Assembly (NCBI GenBank): GCA_945866285.1
Contig: CAMBHC010000117.1
Coordinates: 1 to 7,644, forward strand
Direction: 5' to 3'
From: Candidatus Sulfopaludibacter sp. SbA3
Lineage (GTDB): Bacteria > Acidobacteriota > Vicinamibacteria > Vicinamibacterales > UBA2999
DNA length: 7,644 nucleotides
The position numbers and the translations under genes were made by a program. The notes under the pieces were generated by a model. It was given only the letters and a program-made list of their open reading frames with translations. It did no database searches and was not told the origin of the DNA. Shown here piece after piece: positions 1-7,644 of the stretch. The stretch's first letter is position 1; each line of letters starts with the position of its first letter.

Positions 1-628
1 CGAGCTGAAGAACCCGCTCAACGCGATGACGATTCACCTGGAGCTGCTCAAGACGAAGCTGGCGAACGACCCGGCCGTGTCGCACGTGGAGATCATCCGG
101 CAGGAAGTGCGCCGCCTGGACGACCGCGTCCAGGGCCTGATGCGGTTCGTGAAGCCGTCGGACGTGACGTTTGCGCCCGTCCCGGTGGCGCCGATGCTCG
201 AGAGTGTACTGGCCGCGTTGCGACCCGAGGCCGAACGCGCCGGCGTGGCGATTCAGGCGACCTGTACGGACCCGTTACTCGTGGTCCAGGGCGATGCCGC
301 GCTGTTGCGCGACGCCTTCCTGAACCTGGTGCAGAATGCGATTCAGGCCATGCCCACCGGCGGTCGGTTGTCGCTCAGTTGCGCGAGCGTGGCCGGTCGC
401 AAGATCCGCATCCGCGTCGAAGATACCGGGGTGGGCATCGCGCCCGAGAACCTCGAGCGCATCTTCGAGCTGTATTTCACCACTCGGGAGGGTGGCACCG
501 GGATGGGCCTGGCGCTGGTGTTCCGGACGATCCAGATTCACGACGGCACCATCGACGTGGAATCCAGGGCTGGGGTGGGCACGTCGTTCATCATGATGTT
601 GCCCGAGGCCCAAGGCTTACAATCGTGA
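1..628 (+). CDS. Sensor histidine kinase, NtrB/ZraS-like, C-terminal part (5' truncated)
   Basis: This is the transmitter end of a two-component sensor kinase, which autophosphorylates on His and passes the phosphate to a response regulator. Reading opens at base 2 with ELKNPLNAM, the block that follows the phosphoacceptor His in HisKA domains (H-E-L-K-N-P-L). Base 1 (c) fits the last base of that His codon, so the His lies just outside. Counting the first visible residue as 1, a dimerisation helix pair occupies about 1-45 and a complete HATPase_c domain about 50-205. The N box is LNLVQNAIQAMP (Asn112), the G1 box DTGVGI (Asp141), the F box FELYFTT, and the G2 box GTGMGLA (about 165-170). All ATP-binding boxes look intact. 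Sensory domains lie upstream, so the signal is unknown. The stop at 626-628 abuts or overlaps the next gene. Kinase assignment is very secure; the subfamily is inference. Confidence 0.95.
   Translation, partial: ELKNPLNAMTIHLELLKTKLANDPAVSHVEIIRQEVRRLDDRVQGLMRFVKPSDVTFAPVPVAPMLESVLAALRPEAERAGVAIQATCTDPLLVVQGDAALLRDAFLNLVQNAIQAMPTGGRLSLSCASVAGRKIRIRVEDTGVGIAPENLERIFELYFTTREGGTGMGLALVFRTIQIHDGTIDVESRAGVGTSFIMMLPEAQGLQS
618..623 (+). promoter_or_regulatory. Possible -10 hexamer TACAAT before the lipoprotein gene
   Basis: TACAAT matches five of six bases of the -10 consensus and lies 7 bases before ATG 631, which would give a nearly leaderless transcript. No convincing -35 sits 16-18 bases upstream, and it lies inside the kinase coding region. 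Weak; listed because the same hexamer recurs just before the hydrolase gene. Confidence 0.2.
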
Positions 629-630
629 CG

Positions 631-1170
631 ATGACAGTGGGACGTCTCGGGGCGCTGATACTGCTGACGGCGTCGCTTGGTGCCTGCGCAGCCAAGGCGC
701 AGGTGCGCACCGAAGTCGAGATACCGCTGCTCGCCCCGCCCCCGCCGCCGCCCCGTATCGTCACCATCTACCAGGAGGAGCCGCCGGCGGTGCCGGCGCC
801 GCCTGTGGTCGAGGCGGTCCGGGCACGCCCGGCAGGACGCCCGGCGCGGCCCGAGGCGAAGCCCGAGGCGCCGGTCCCTGCGGAACCCGCACCAGAAGCG
901 CCCAAGCCGCCCCCGCCGTCGCTGACGCTCACGCCATCACCCGGTGCCGAGGCGCAGACGGTGGCGGCCATCCGCGAGTTGATGGCCACGGCCACACGTG
1001 ATCTGTCTCGCGTCAACCCCTCATCCCTCAACGCCGACGGCCGCGCCCAGGCTGAGGCGGCTCGCCGCTTTCTGCAGCAGGCAGACGAGGCGCTCAAGGC
1101 GCGCAACGTGGTGTTTGCCGGCAAGCTTGCCGACAAAGCCGCGACCATCGCCGCCGTGCTCGTTCGGTAA
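631..1170 (+). CDS. Proline-rich lipoprotein of unknown function
   Basis: I do not recognise a named family. Read from ATG 631 the product has 179 residues. Residues 1-18 form a lipoprotein signal peptide (Arg5, then a hydrophobic run) ending in the lipobox LGAC, so Cys19, the only cysteine, would be lipidated. Ala follows it, with no Asp at +2, consistent with sorting to the outer membrane. Residues about 35-105 are a Pro/Ala/Glu-rich, probably unstructured linker with runs of four to six prolines, of the kind that can span periplasm or peptidoglycan. Residues about 107-178 are Ala-rich, charged and helical, with AEAARRFLQQADEALKARN at the core. An in-frame GTG at 625 overlaps the kinase stop (GTGA) and has AAGG nine bases upstream, so the true start may be 625. 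The overlap suggests co-translation with the kinase. The lipoprotein call is secure; the role is unknown. Confidence 0.85.
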   Translation: MTVGRLGALILLTASLGACAAKAQVRTEVEIPLLAPPPPPPRIVTIYQEEPPAVPAPPVVEAVRARPAGRPARPEAKPEAPVPAEPAPEAPKPPPPSLTLTPSPGAEAQTVAAIRELMATATRDLSRVNPSSLNADGRAQAEAARRFLQQADEALKARNVVFAGKLADKAATIAAVLVR

Positions 1171-1173
1171 CGG

Positions 1174-1191
1174 CGGCGACCAGCGTCGCCG
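1174..1191 (+). terminator. Weak hairpin after the lipoprotein gene
   Basis: CGGCGAC and GTCGCCG form a perfect 7-bp stem with a 4-base CAGC loop, three bases after the lipoprotein stop. No T-run follows directly; the next T-rich bases (ATCTTTAGTT) begin about 12 bases later. It could protect the 3' end or end transcription inefficiently, but it is not a canonical intrinsic terminator. Confidence 0.35.
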
Positions 1192-1313
1192 ATCCGGGCA
1201 TCTGATCTTTAGTTATCGCGATTGCACAGCCCTGCACCGCGACTGCTGGTCGACCTTGCCAAAAAAATTTCATTAAGCGAAAATATGGCGAATAGATGTA
1301 TTTCGGCCTGAAT

Positions 1314-1329
1314 CAGCGATATATTGCGG
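1314..1329 (+). promoter_or_regulatory. Predicted NrdR box 1
   Basis: The 16-mer CAGCGATATATTGCGG fits the NrdR box consensus (acaCwAtATaTwGtgt) at C4, A6, T7, A8, T9, A10, T11, T12, G13 and G15, and deviates at one w position and on the flanks. It is a near-perfect palindrome around the ATAT core. NrdR is the zinc-ribbon/ATP-cone repressor of ribonucleotide reductase genes, and the gene downstream is a ribonucleotide reductase. The core also contains TATATT, which could be a -10 element, though no good -35 accompanies it. Confidence 0.7.
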
Positions 1330-1344
1330 ACGCCCTCAAGGACA

Positions 1345-1360
1345 GCGCAATATGTTGTGC
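1345..1360 (+). promoter_or_regulatory. Predicted NrdR box 2
   Basis: GCGCAATATGTTGTGC matches the NrdR consensus (acaCwAtATaTwGtgt) at C4, A5, A6, T7, A8, T9, T11, T12, G13, T14 and G15. It is the better of the two boxes and begins exactly 31 bp after the first, about three helical turns, the spacing known for NrdR box pairs. It ends 9 bases before the -35 element of the predicted nrdJ promoter, so a bound repressor could block polymerase access. Confidence 0.75.
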
Positions 1361-1369
1361 CTAAGGTGC

Positions 1370-1398
1370 TTGACAACCAATAGCTGCAGGCGCATATT
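1370..1398 (+). promoter_or_regulatory. Predicted sigma-70-type promoter of nrdJ
   Basis: A perfect -35 hexamer TTGACA (1370-1375) is followed after exactly 17 bases by CATATT (1393-1398), which matches four of six -10 positions. Transcription would start near 1405, leaving a leader of about 198 nt. The placement just downstream of the two NrdR boxes supports it. An alternative start directed by TATATT in box 1 cannot be excluded. Confidence 0.6.
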
Positions 1399-1421
1399 GG
1401 GCTCCGCGCTCGAAGACGACT

Positions 1422-1459
1422 CTCAATCGCCAGACACCTCCCGGCGTCAAGCGATTGAG
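1422..1459 (+). repeat. Perfect 9-bp inverted repeat in the nrdJ leader
   Basis: CTCAATCGC (1422-1430) and GCGATTGAG (1451-1459) are exact reverse complements separated by 20 bases, and can form a stem in the predicted transcript. T1421 and G1460 could add a wobble pair. The size suits an RNA hairpin or a long-spaced operator. Related modules just downstream (AATCG at 1464-1468, CGATT at 1495-1499) allow competing pairings. Confidence 0.5.
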
Positions 1460-1462
1460 GCT

Positions 1463-1500
1463 GAATCGGAGCCGAGTACGAAACGAAGAAGAGCCGATTT
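1463..1500 (+). repeat. Second inverted repeat in the nrdJ leader
   Basis: AATCGG (1464-1469) pairs with CCGATT (1494-1499), with one G-U pair available outside (1463/1500) and a 24-base loop. The left arm also complements 1452-1456 of the preceding repeat, so this hairpin and the 1422-1459 hairpin can be rearranged into a nested alternative. Confidence 0.35.
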
Positions 1501-1560
1501 AGAGACGTCAGACCGCGCGTACCAACCAACTTTAGAAGCACGTTTTTTGGATAGGGCGTC

Positions 1561-1579
1561 CGCCCCAGAATAGGGGGCG
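1561..1579 (+). repeat. GC hairpin just before the nrdJ ribosome binding site
   Basis: CGCCCC (1561-1566) pairs with GGGGCG (1574-1579) around a 7-base loop, ending 11 bases before the Shine-Dalgarno sequence. GGGCG at 1554-1558 can instead pair with part of the same left arm, so two forms compete. It could influence ribosome access, but no T-run follows and it is not a terminator. Confidence 0.35.
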
Positions 1580-1590
1580 TACCGCCATTC

Positions 1591-1598
1591 GGAGGAAG
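1591..1598 (+). promoter_or_regulatory. Strong ribosome binding site of nrdJ
   Basis: GGAGGAAG includes the full GGAGG core ending 7 bases before ATG 1603. It fixes the nrdJ start even though the first 40 or so residues are low-complexity and not part of the conserved enzyme. Confidence 0.85.
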
Positions 1599-1602
1599 AA
1601 GC

Positions 1603-4494
<2,892 letters not shown>

Positions 4495-4501
4495 TTCGTA
4501 G

Positions 4502-4523
4502 AGGCGGGTCTTTAGACCTGCCT
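4502..4523 (+). repeat. REP-like palindromic hairpin after nrdJ
   Basis: AGGCGGGTC (4502-4510) and GACCTGCCT (4515-4523) form a 9-bp stem with one G-U pair and a TTTA loop, beginning 7 bases after the nrdJ stop. There is no T-run behind it, and a second, stronger hairpin with a T-run follows 20 bases later. The form (compact GC palindrome with a short T/A loop at a gene end) resembles dispersed extragenic palindromes, but only one copy is visible here. Confidence 0.45.
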
Positions 4524-4543
4524 GGTGAGACTGACGAGGGAGG

Positions 4544-4568
4544 GGCCGGGAGCAATCCCGGCCTTTTT
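4544..4568 (+). terminator. Rho-independent terminator of nrdJ
   Basis: GGCCGGGA (4544-4551) and TCCCGGCC (4556-4563) form a perfect 8-bp GC-rich stem closed by a GCAA (GNRA-type) tetraloop, followed at once by TTTTT (4564-4568) and further pyrimidines. This is a textbook intrinsic terminator 49 bases after the nrdJ stop. It also lies within the 5' end of the longest recQ open frame, which argues for a later recQ start. Confidence 0.9.
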
Positions 4569-4576
4569 CCTTTCGT

Positions 4577-4582
4577 GGAAAG
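4577..4582 (+). promoter_or_regulatory. Ribosome binding site deciding the recQ TTG start
   Basis: GGAAAG ends 5 bases before TTG 4588 and lies just downstream of the terminator T-run. No ATG is in frame before about 4654, which would cut into the conserved FRPLQ region, so TTG is the best start. Confidence 0.5.
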
Positions 4583-4587
4583 TCCAG

Positions 4588-6393
4588 TTGTTAACCGGGA
4601 TACTCGAAAAATATTGGGGCTACAGCTCCTTCCGGCCGCTTCAGCTTGAAGCGATGGAAGCGGTGATGGCCGGCCGCGACTCGCTGCTGGTGCTGCCTAC
4701 CGGCGGCGGTAAGTCGCTATGCTTCCAGGCGCCAGCGATCGCGCGCGACGGACTCGCCATTGTCGTGTCGCCCCTCATCTCATTGATGAAGGACCAGGTC
4801 GATACCCTCGTCGGCAACGGCGTGTCCGCGGCGTATTACAACAGCGGCATGTCGTCCGAAGCGCGGGCCGAGGTCACCCGCGGCATTCGCGACGGCCGCT
4901 ACCGGATGCTGTACGTCGCGCCCGAGCGGCTGGTCGGCGAGGGCGGCGAGGGCTTCCTCAAGATGCTGGAAGCCAGGCCCGTCAGCTTCATCGCCGTGGA
5001 CGAAGCGCACTGTATCAGCCAGTGGGGCCACGATTTCCGCACTGAGTACCGCCAACTGGCGCGGCTGCGCGACCGCTGGCCGTCGGTCAGCATGCACGCC
5101 TACACCGCCACGGCCACCGCGCGGGTTCGCCTCGACATCATCGCCCAGCTCGGGCTGCGCGATGCGGCGGAGATGGTCGGCTCGTTCGATCGGCCCAACC
5201 TCGTCTACCGCGTCCTGGCGCGCGCCACGCTGAAGGCCCAGATTCTCGACGTGCTCGAGCGCCATCGCGGACAGGCGGGGATCATTTACTGCACCTCACG
5301 CAAGGAAGTGGACAGCCTGTCGCAGTGGCTGAACGACACCGGCTGGCGATCGCGGCCGTATCACGCCGGCCTGCCAGACGATGAGCGCAGCCGGAACCAG
5401 GACGCGTTCCTGAACGAAGAGGTGGACCTGGTGGTCGCCACGGTCGCCTTCGGCATGGGCATCGATCGATCCGACGTGCGCTTCGTGATCCACTCGGGCG
5501 CGCCGCAGTCGCTCGAGCACTATCAGCAGGAATCAGGCCGCGCCGGCCGTGACGGCCTCGAAGCTGAGTGCGTGCTCATCGCCTCGGGCGCCGACTTCCT
5601 GAAGTGGCGCGTGATGCTCGAGAAGAACGGCGAGATGTCCGACGCGCGCCGGGCCCTGTTGCGCGACATGGAACGCTACGCCGCCAGTGTCGGCTGTCGT
5701 CACAAGCGGCTGGTCGGCTATTTCGGTGAAGCGTTCACCAAGGACGACTGTGGTGCCTGCGACTACTGCCTGGGCGAACTGGAGACGATGGCGGATGCCG
5801 TGACCATCGCCCGCAAGGTCCTGTCGTGCGTCGCGCGCGTCGGTCAGCGTTTCGGCGCCGCCCACGTCGGCAACGTGCTGCGTGGCAGCGACAGCGAGCA
5901 GGTGCGCTCGCGCGGCCACCACGAACTGTCGGTCTTCGGCCTGATGAAGGATGCCAGCATCGACGAGCTACGCGGCTACATCGACCAGCTGCTGGCGCAC
6001 GGACTGCTGCAGCAGGGTGGTGACGAATATCCGGTTCTTCAGCTCACGAGCGAAGGCTTGGCGCTGTTGAAAGATGCCGGCGCGCACCCGGACTTGTCGC
6101 TCGCGCGGCAGAAGCGCCCAGAGAAGGGCCGGCTACCCAAGCGGGCGCGGGTCGAGACCGAGAGCTGGGAAGGCGTCGATCGCGATCTGTTCGAGCGGCT
6201 GCGCGCCATGCGCATGCAGGTGGCGCGCAAGCGCGGCGTGCCGCCCTACGTCATCTTCCACGATACGACGTTGCGCGAGATCGCGCGCATCAAGCCGCCC
6301 ACGATTGAGGAACTACGTCATGTCAAAGGCGTGGGCGACCGCAAGTCGGCGGATCTGGGCGAGTTGATCCTCTCGATCATTGCCACGCCCTGA
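4588..6393 (+). CDS. recQ: ATP-dependent DNA helicase RecQ
   Basis: RecQ is a 3'-to-5' DNA helicase of superfamily 2 that acts in recombinational repair and at stalled forks. From TTG 4588 the product has 601 residues, close to E. coli RecQ (about 610). Seen in order: motif 0 region FRPLQ; Walker A LPTGGGKS (Lys42); Walker B DEAH (138-141) followed by the aromatic-rich loop CISQWGHDFR; motif III TATAT; motif V ATVAFGMGID; motif VI QQESGRAGRDG (Arg318, Arg321). The zinc-binding cysteines are Cys370, 388, 391 and 394, then a winged-helix RQC domain (about 405-500) and an HRDC domain (about 533-600). All motifs look intact. The frame stays open to GTG 4525, but that would put the nrdJ terminator inside the gene; TTG 4588 has GGAAAG five bases upstream and sits just before the conserved domain. 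The promoter is not evident. Confidence 0.97.
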   Translation: MLTGILEKYWGYSSFRPLQLEAMEAVMAGRDSLLVLPTGGGKSLCFQAPAIARDGLAIVVSPLISLMKDQVDTLVGNGVSAAYYNSGMSSEARAEVTRGIRDGRYRMLYVAPERLVGEGGEGFLKMLEARPVSFIAVDEAHCISQWGHDFRTEYRQLARLRDRWPSVSMHAYTATATARVRLDIIAQLGLRDAAEMVGSFDRPNLVYRVLARATLKAQILDVLERHRGQAGIIYCTSRKEVDSLSQWLNDTGWRSRPYHAGLPDDERSRNQDAFLNEEVDLVVATVAFGMGIDRSDVRFVIHSGAPQSLEHYQQESGRAGRDGLEAECVLIASGADFLKWRVMLEKNGEMSDARRALLRDMERYAASVGCRHKRLVGYFGEAFTKDDCGACDYCLGELETMADAVTIARKVLSCVARVGQRFGAAHVGNVLRGSDSEQVRSRGHHELSVFGLMKDASIDELRGYIDQLLAHGLLQQGGDEYPVLQLTSEGLALLKDAGAHPDLSLARQKRPEKGRLPKRARVETESWEGVDRDLFERLRAMRMQVARKRGVPPYVIFHDTTLREIARIKPPTIEELRHVKGVGDRKSADLGELILSIIATP

Positions 6394-6409
6394 CGGCGAA
6401 GTGGCGATA

Positions 6410-6415
6410 TACAAT
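6410..6415 (+). promoter_or_regulatory. Possible -10 hexamer TACAAT before the hydrolase gene
   Basis: TACAAT (within TATACAAT, 6408-6415) matches five of six -10 positions but overlaps ATG 6414. If used, transcription would begin near 6422 and the protein would have to start at ATG 6429. No -35 lies at 16-18 bases; TTGCCA at 6380-6385 is too far (24 bases). Weak. Confidence 0.25.
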
Positions 6416-7244
6416 GCCGCCACCCTCAATGACCCGCCAGTTCTGTCACATCGGCTCCAGCACCATTGCCTATCTTGATTCGGCTCCAGGTGACACCACG
6501 CTGCGCACCTACGTGTTGCTGCATGCGTTTCCGCTCGGCGCCAACCAGTGGGAACCGCAGATGCGGAGCATCCCGGCCGGCTGGCGCCTGATCACGCCGG
6601 ACCTGCGGGGCTTTGGCGGCTCCACCGAGCTCGATTCGCTCAGTGCCCTGGCGGTCACCGACTTCGCGGACGACGTCGTGGACCTACTGAAGGAATTGTC
6701 GATCGAGCGCGCCGTGATCGGCGGGCTGTCGATGGGTGGCTACGCCGCCCTGGCCCTATTGCAGGGCGCTCCGCAAGTGATCGAGGCGCTCGTGCTCGCG
6801 GATACCCGGGCGACGGCGGATTCGCCTGAAGGCCGCGCCAATCGCCGCAACATGCTCGCGCTGGTTGACCGCGAAGGCCCCTCGGGCGTGGCGCGGGAGA
6901 TGATGCCCAAGCTGTTAGGCAAGACGACCCACGAGTCAAATTCCGGCATCGAGGCGCAGGTGCGCCGGCTCATCAAGCAGCAGTCGCCGGTGGCCATTCG
7001 CGGCGCCATCCATCGCATGATGCATCGTCCGGATTCCACCGCGCTGTTACCGCACGTGACGGTCCCGACCCTCGTCATCGTCGGCGAAGAAGACGAACTG
7101 ACGCCACCCGAGGATTCGCGGCGCATTGCCGAGGCGGTGCCTGGCGCGACCCTGGTCACGATCCCCGGTGCGGGACACCTGTCGAACCTCGAGCAGCCCG
7201 ATGCATTCAACGCCGCGTTGACCGCGTTTCTCGCTAAGCTCTAA
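6414..7244 (+). CDS. Alpha/beta-fold hydrolase
   Basis: This is a complete 276-residue serine hydrolase (or 271 from ATG 6429) of the alpha/beta fold, with no signal peptide, so probably cytosolic. The catalytic triad is visible: nucleophile Ser106 in GLSMGG, acid most likely Asp227 in GEEDELTPP, and His255 in GAGHLSNLEQP. LLHAFPLG (about 36-42) supplies the oxyanion-hole strand, and PDLRGFGGS is the usual following motif. Residues about 135-200 would form the lid. The overall pattern resembles 3-oxoadipate enol-lactonase or proline iminopeptidase relatives, but no aromatic-degradation genes are nearby, so the substrate is unknown and I give no symbol. It begins 20 bases after recQ and ends 4 bases before the next start, suggesting co-expression. 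Neither ATG has a good Shine-Dalgarno; the shorter start, beginning MTRQF, is equally plausible. Confidence 0.93.
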   Translation: MPPPSMTRQFCHIGSSTIAYLDSAPGDTTLRTYVLLHAFPLGANQWEPQMRSIPAGWRLITPDLRGFGGSTELDSLSALAVTDFADDVVDLLKELSIERAVIGGLSMGGYAALALLQGAPQVIEALVLADTRATADSPEGRANRRNMLALVDREGPSGVAREMMPKLLGKTTHESNSGIEAQVRRLIKQQSPVAIRGAIHRMMHRPDSTALLPHVTVPTLVIVGEEDELTPPEDSRRIAEAVPGATLVTIPGAGHLSNLEQPDAFNAALTAFLAKL

Positions 7245-7248
7245 GACG

Positions 7249-7644
7249 ATGCGATTGATCGGTACGGTATTGCTGGTCGCCCTGATGACCGGATTGCCGG
7301 CGGCGCAAGAACCGGTCACGGTCGATCCCCTGCACAAGGCCTTCGACGAGATTCTCGATCTCTATGTCCGCGATGGCCTGGTCTATTACCACGCGCTCAA
7401 GGTGGAGCGCGCCAAGTTCGATCGCTACGTCCAGGCCGTGAGCGACGTCAGCGCCGACACCTTGGCCAAGTGGCCGCAGCCGCGGCAGCTCGCGTACTGG
7501 ATCAACGCCTACAACGCTTTTGTCCTGCGCACGGTGATTGACGGCTACCCGATCCGCGGCATGGCTCCGGAGTATCCGGCGAACAGCATCAGGCACATTC
7601 CCGGCGCATTCGAACGGCACACCTTCCGGGCCGGCGGCCGGCAG
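7249..7644 (+). CDS. DUF547-family secreted protein (3' truncated)
   Basis: An open frame of exactly 132 codons runs from ATG 7249 to the window end with no stop. Residues 1-19 look like a signal peptide (Arg2, a hydrophobic stretch TVLLVALMTGLP, then AAQE), so the mature protein should be exported. The following part fits DUF547: FDEILDLYVRDGLVYYHALK, then the hallmark AYWINAYNAFVLRTVIDGYP (82-101) and SIRHIPGAF with FERHTFRAGGR. The function of the family is not established. It starts 4 bases after the hydrolase stop, with only a weak purine stretch upstream, suggesting translational coupling. The C-terminal half lies beyond the window. Family assignment is confident from the WINAYN block; the role is open. 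Confidence 0.9.
   Translation, partial: MRLIGTVLLVALMTGLPAAQEPVTVDPLHKAFDEILDLYVRDGLVYYHALKVERAKFDRYVQAVSDVSADTLAKWPQPRQLAYWINAYNAFVLRTVIDGYPIRGMAPEYPANSIRHIPGAFERHTFRAGGRQ

Larger units (their letters stand above)
1171..1602 (+). other. Intergenic control region of nrdJ (no gene)
   Basis: This 432-base stretch is visibly less GC-rich than its surroundings, with an A/T-rich patch at about 1260-1304 that could act as an UP-like element. In order it holds the weak hairpin, two NrdR-box-like palindromes, a TTGACA/CATATT promoter, a leader of about 200 nt with several inverted repeats, and a strong ribosome binding site. I see no credible coding sequence: the one forward open frame (1352-1573) uses codons that are rare in the neighbouring genes and overlaps both operator and promoter. 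I found no cobalamin riboswitch consensus blocks. Confidence 0.8.

Noticed and set aside
1515..1550. Attenuator-like terminator ending in T6 at 1543-1548
   Set aside because: No stable GC-rich stem ends just before the T-run; only weak pairings are available.
1352..1573. Open frame of 73 codons before nrdJ, with AAGGA nine bases upstream
   Set aside because: It uses AGA, CGA, TTA, CTA and ATA codons that the neighbouring genes avoid, begins inside the second NrdR box, runs through the predicted promoter, and resembles no family I know.
1171..1602. Cobalamin riboswitch before the B12-dependent reductase
   Set aside because: I looked for the conserved B12-box blocks (such as GCCACTG) and did not find them; repression by B12 would also make little sense for the B12-using enzyme.
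6414..7244. Specific assignment of the hydrolase as PcaD (3-oxoadipate enol-lactonase)
   Set aside because: The general pattern fits, but so do many other alpha/beta hydrolases, and no protocatechuate-pathway gene is nearby.
7234..7620. Antisense frame of 128 codons at the right end
   Set aside because: The + strand encodes a clear DUF547 protein over the same bases, with a signal peptide and the WINAYN motif.

Overview
The window is GC-rich (roughly 60-65% by eye), densely coded, and every gene I accept lies on the + strand. The lipoprotein signal and the general gene content suggest a Gram-negative, high-GC bacterium. The gene style (NtrB-like kinase followed by a proline-rich lipoprotein, B12-dependent NrdJ with a C-terminal zinc ribbon, DUF547 protein) would suit Acidobacteriota, perhaps Vicinamibacteria-like. 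That assignment is an impression, not something the sequence proves.

Layout. Bases 1-628 are the C-terminal part of a sensor histidine kinase whose phosphoacceptor His codon lies just off the left edge. A small proline-rich lipoprotein (631-1170, possibly starting at GTG 625) follows with essentially no gap. Bases 1171-1602 are a non-coding, less GC-rich stretch that controls nrdJ. It holds a weak hairpin after the lipoprotein, two NrdR-box-like palindromes exactly 31 bp apart, a good sigma-70-type promoter (TTGACA, 17 bp, CATATT) and a leader of about 200 nt with alternative hairpins. nrdJ (1603-4494) encodes a complete 963-residue adenosylcobalamin-dependent class II ribonucleotide reductase. 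A REP-like hairpin and a strong intrinsic terminator (4544-4568) close that unit. A second run of genes then begins: recQ (4588-6393, TTG start), an alpha/beta hydrolase (6414-7244), and a DUF547-family secreted protein that starts at 7249 and runs off the right edge.

How the genes work together. NrdJ supplies deoxyribonucleotides and RecQ unwinds DNA during repair and recombination, so both serve DNA metabolism, but the terminator shows they are separate transcription units. The kinase and lipoprotein look co-translated. The hydrolase and DUF547 gene are 4 bp apart and probably co-expressed, with no pathway implied.

I found no mobile element, CRISPR array, tRNA or rRNA, and no clearly new multi-gene system. 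The least ordinary part is the nrdJ control region: a predicted NrdR operator pair and a leader with four mutually complementary 5-nt modules that could form two exclusive folds.
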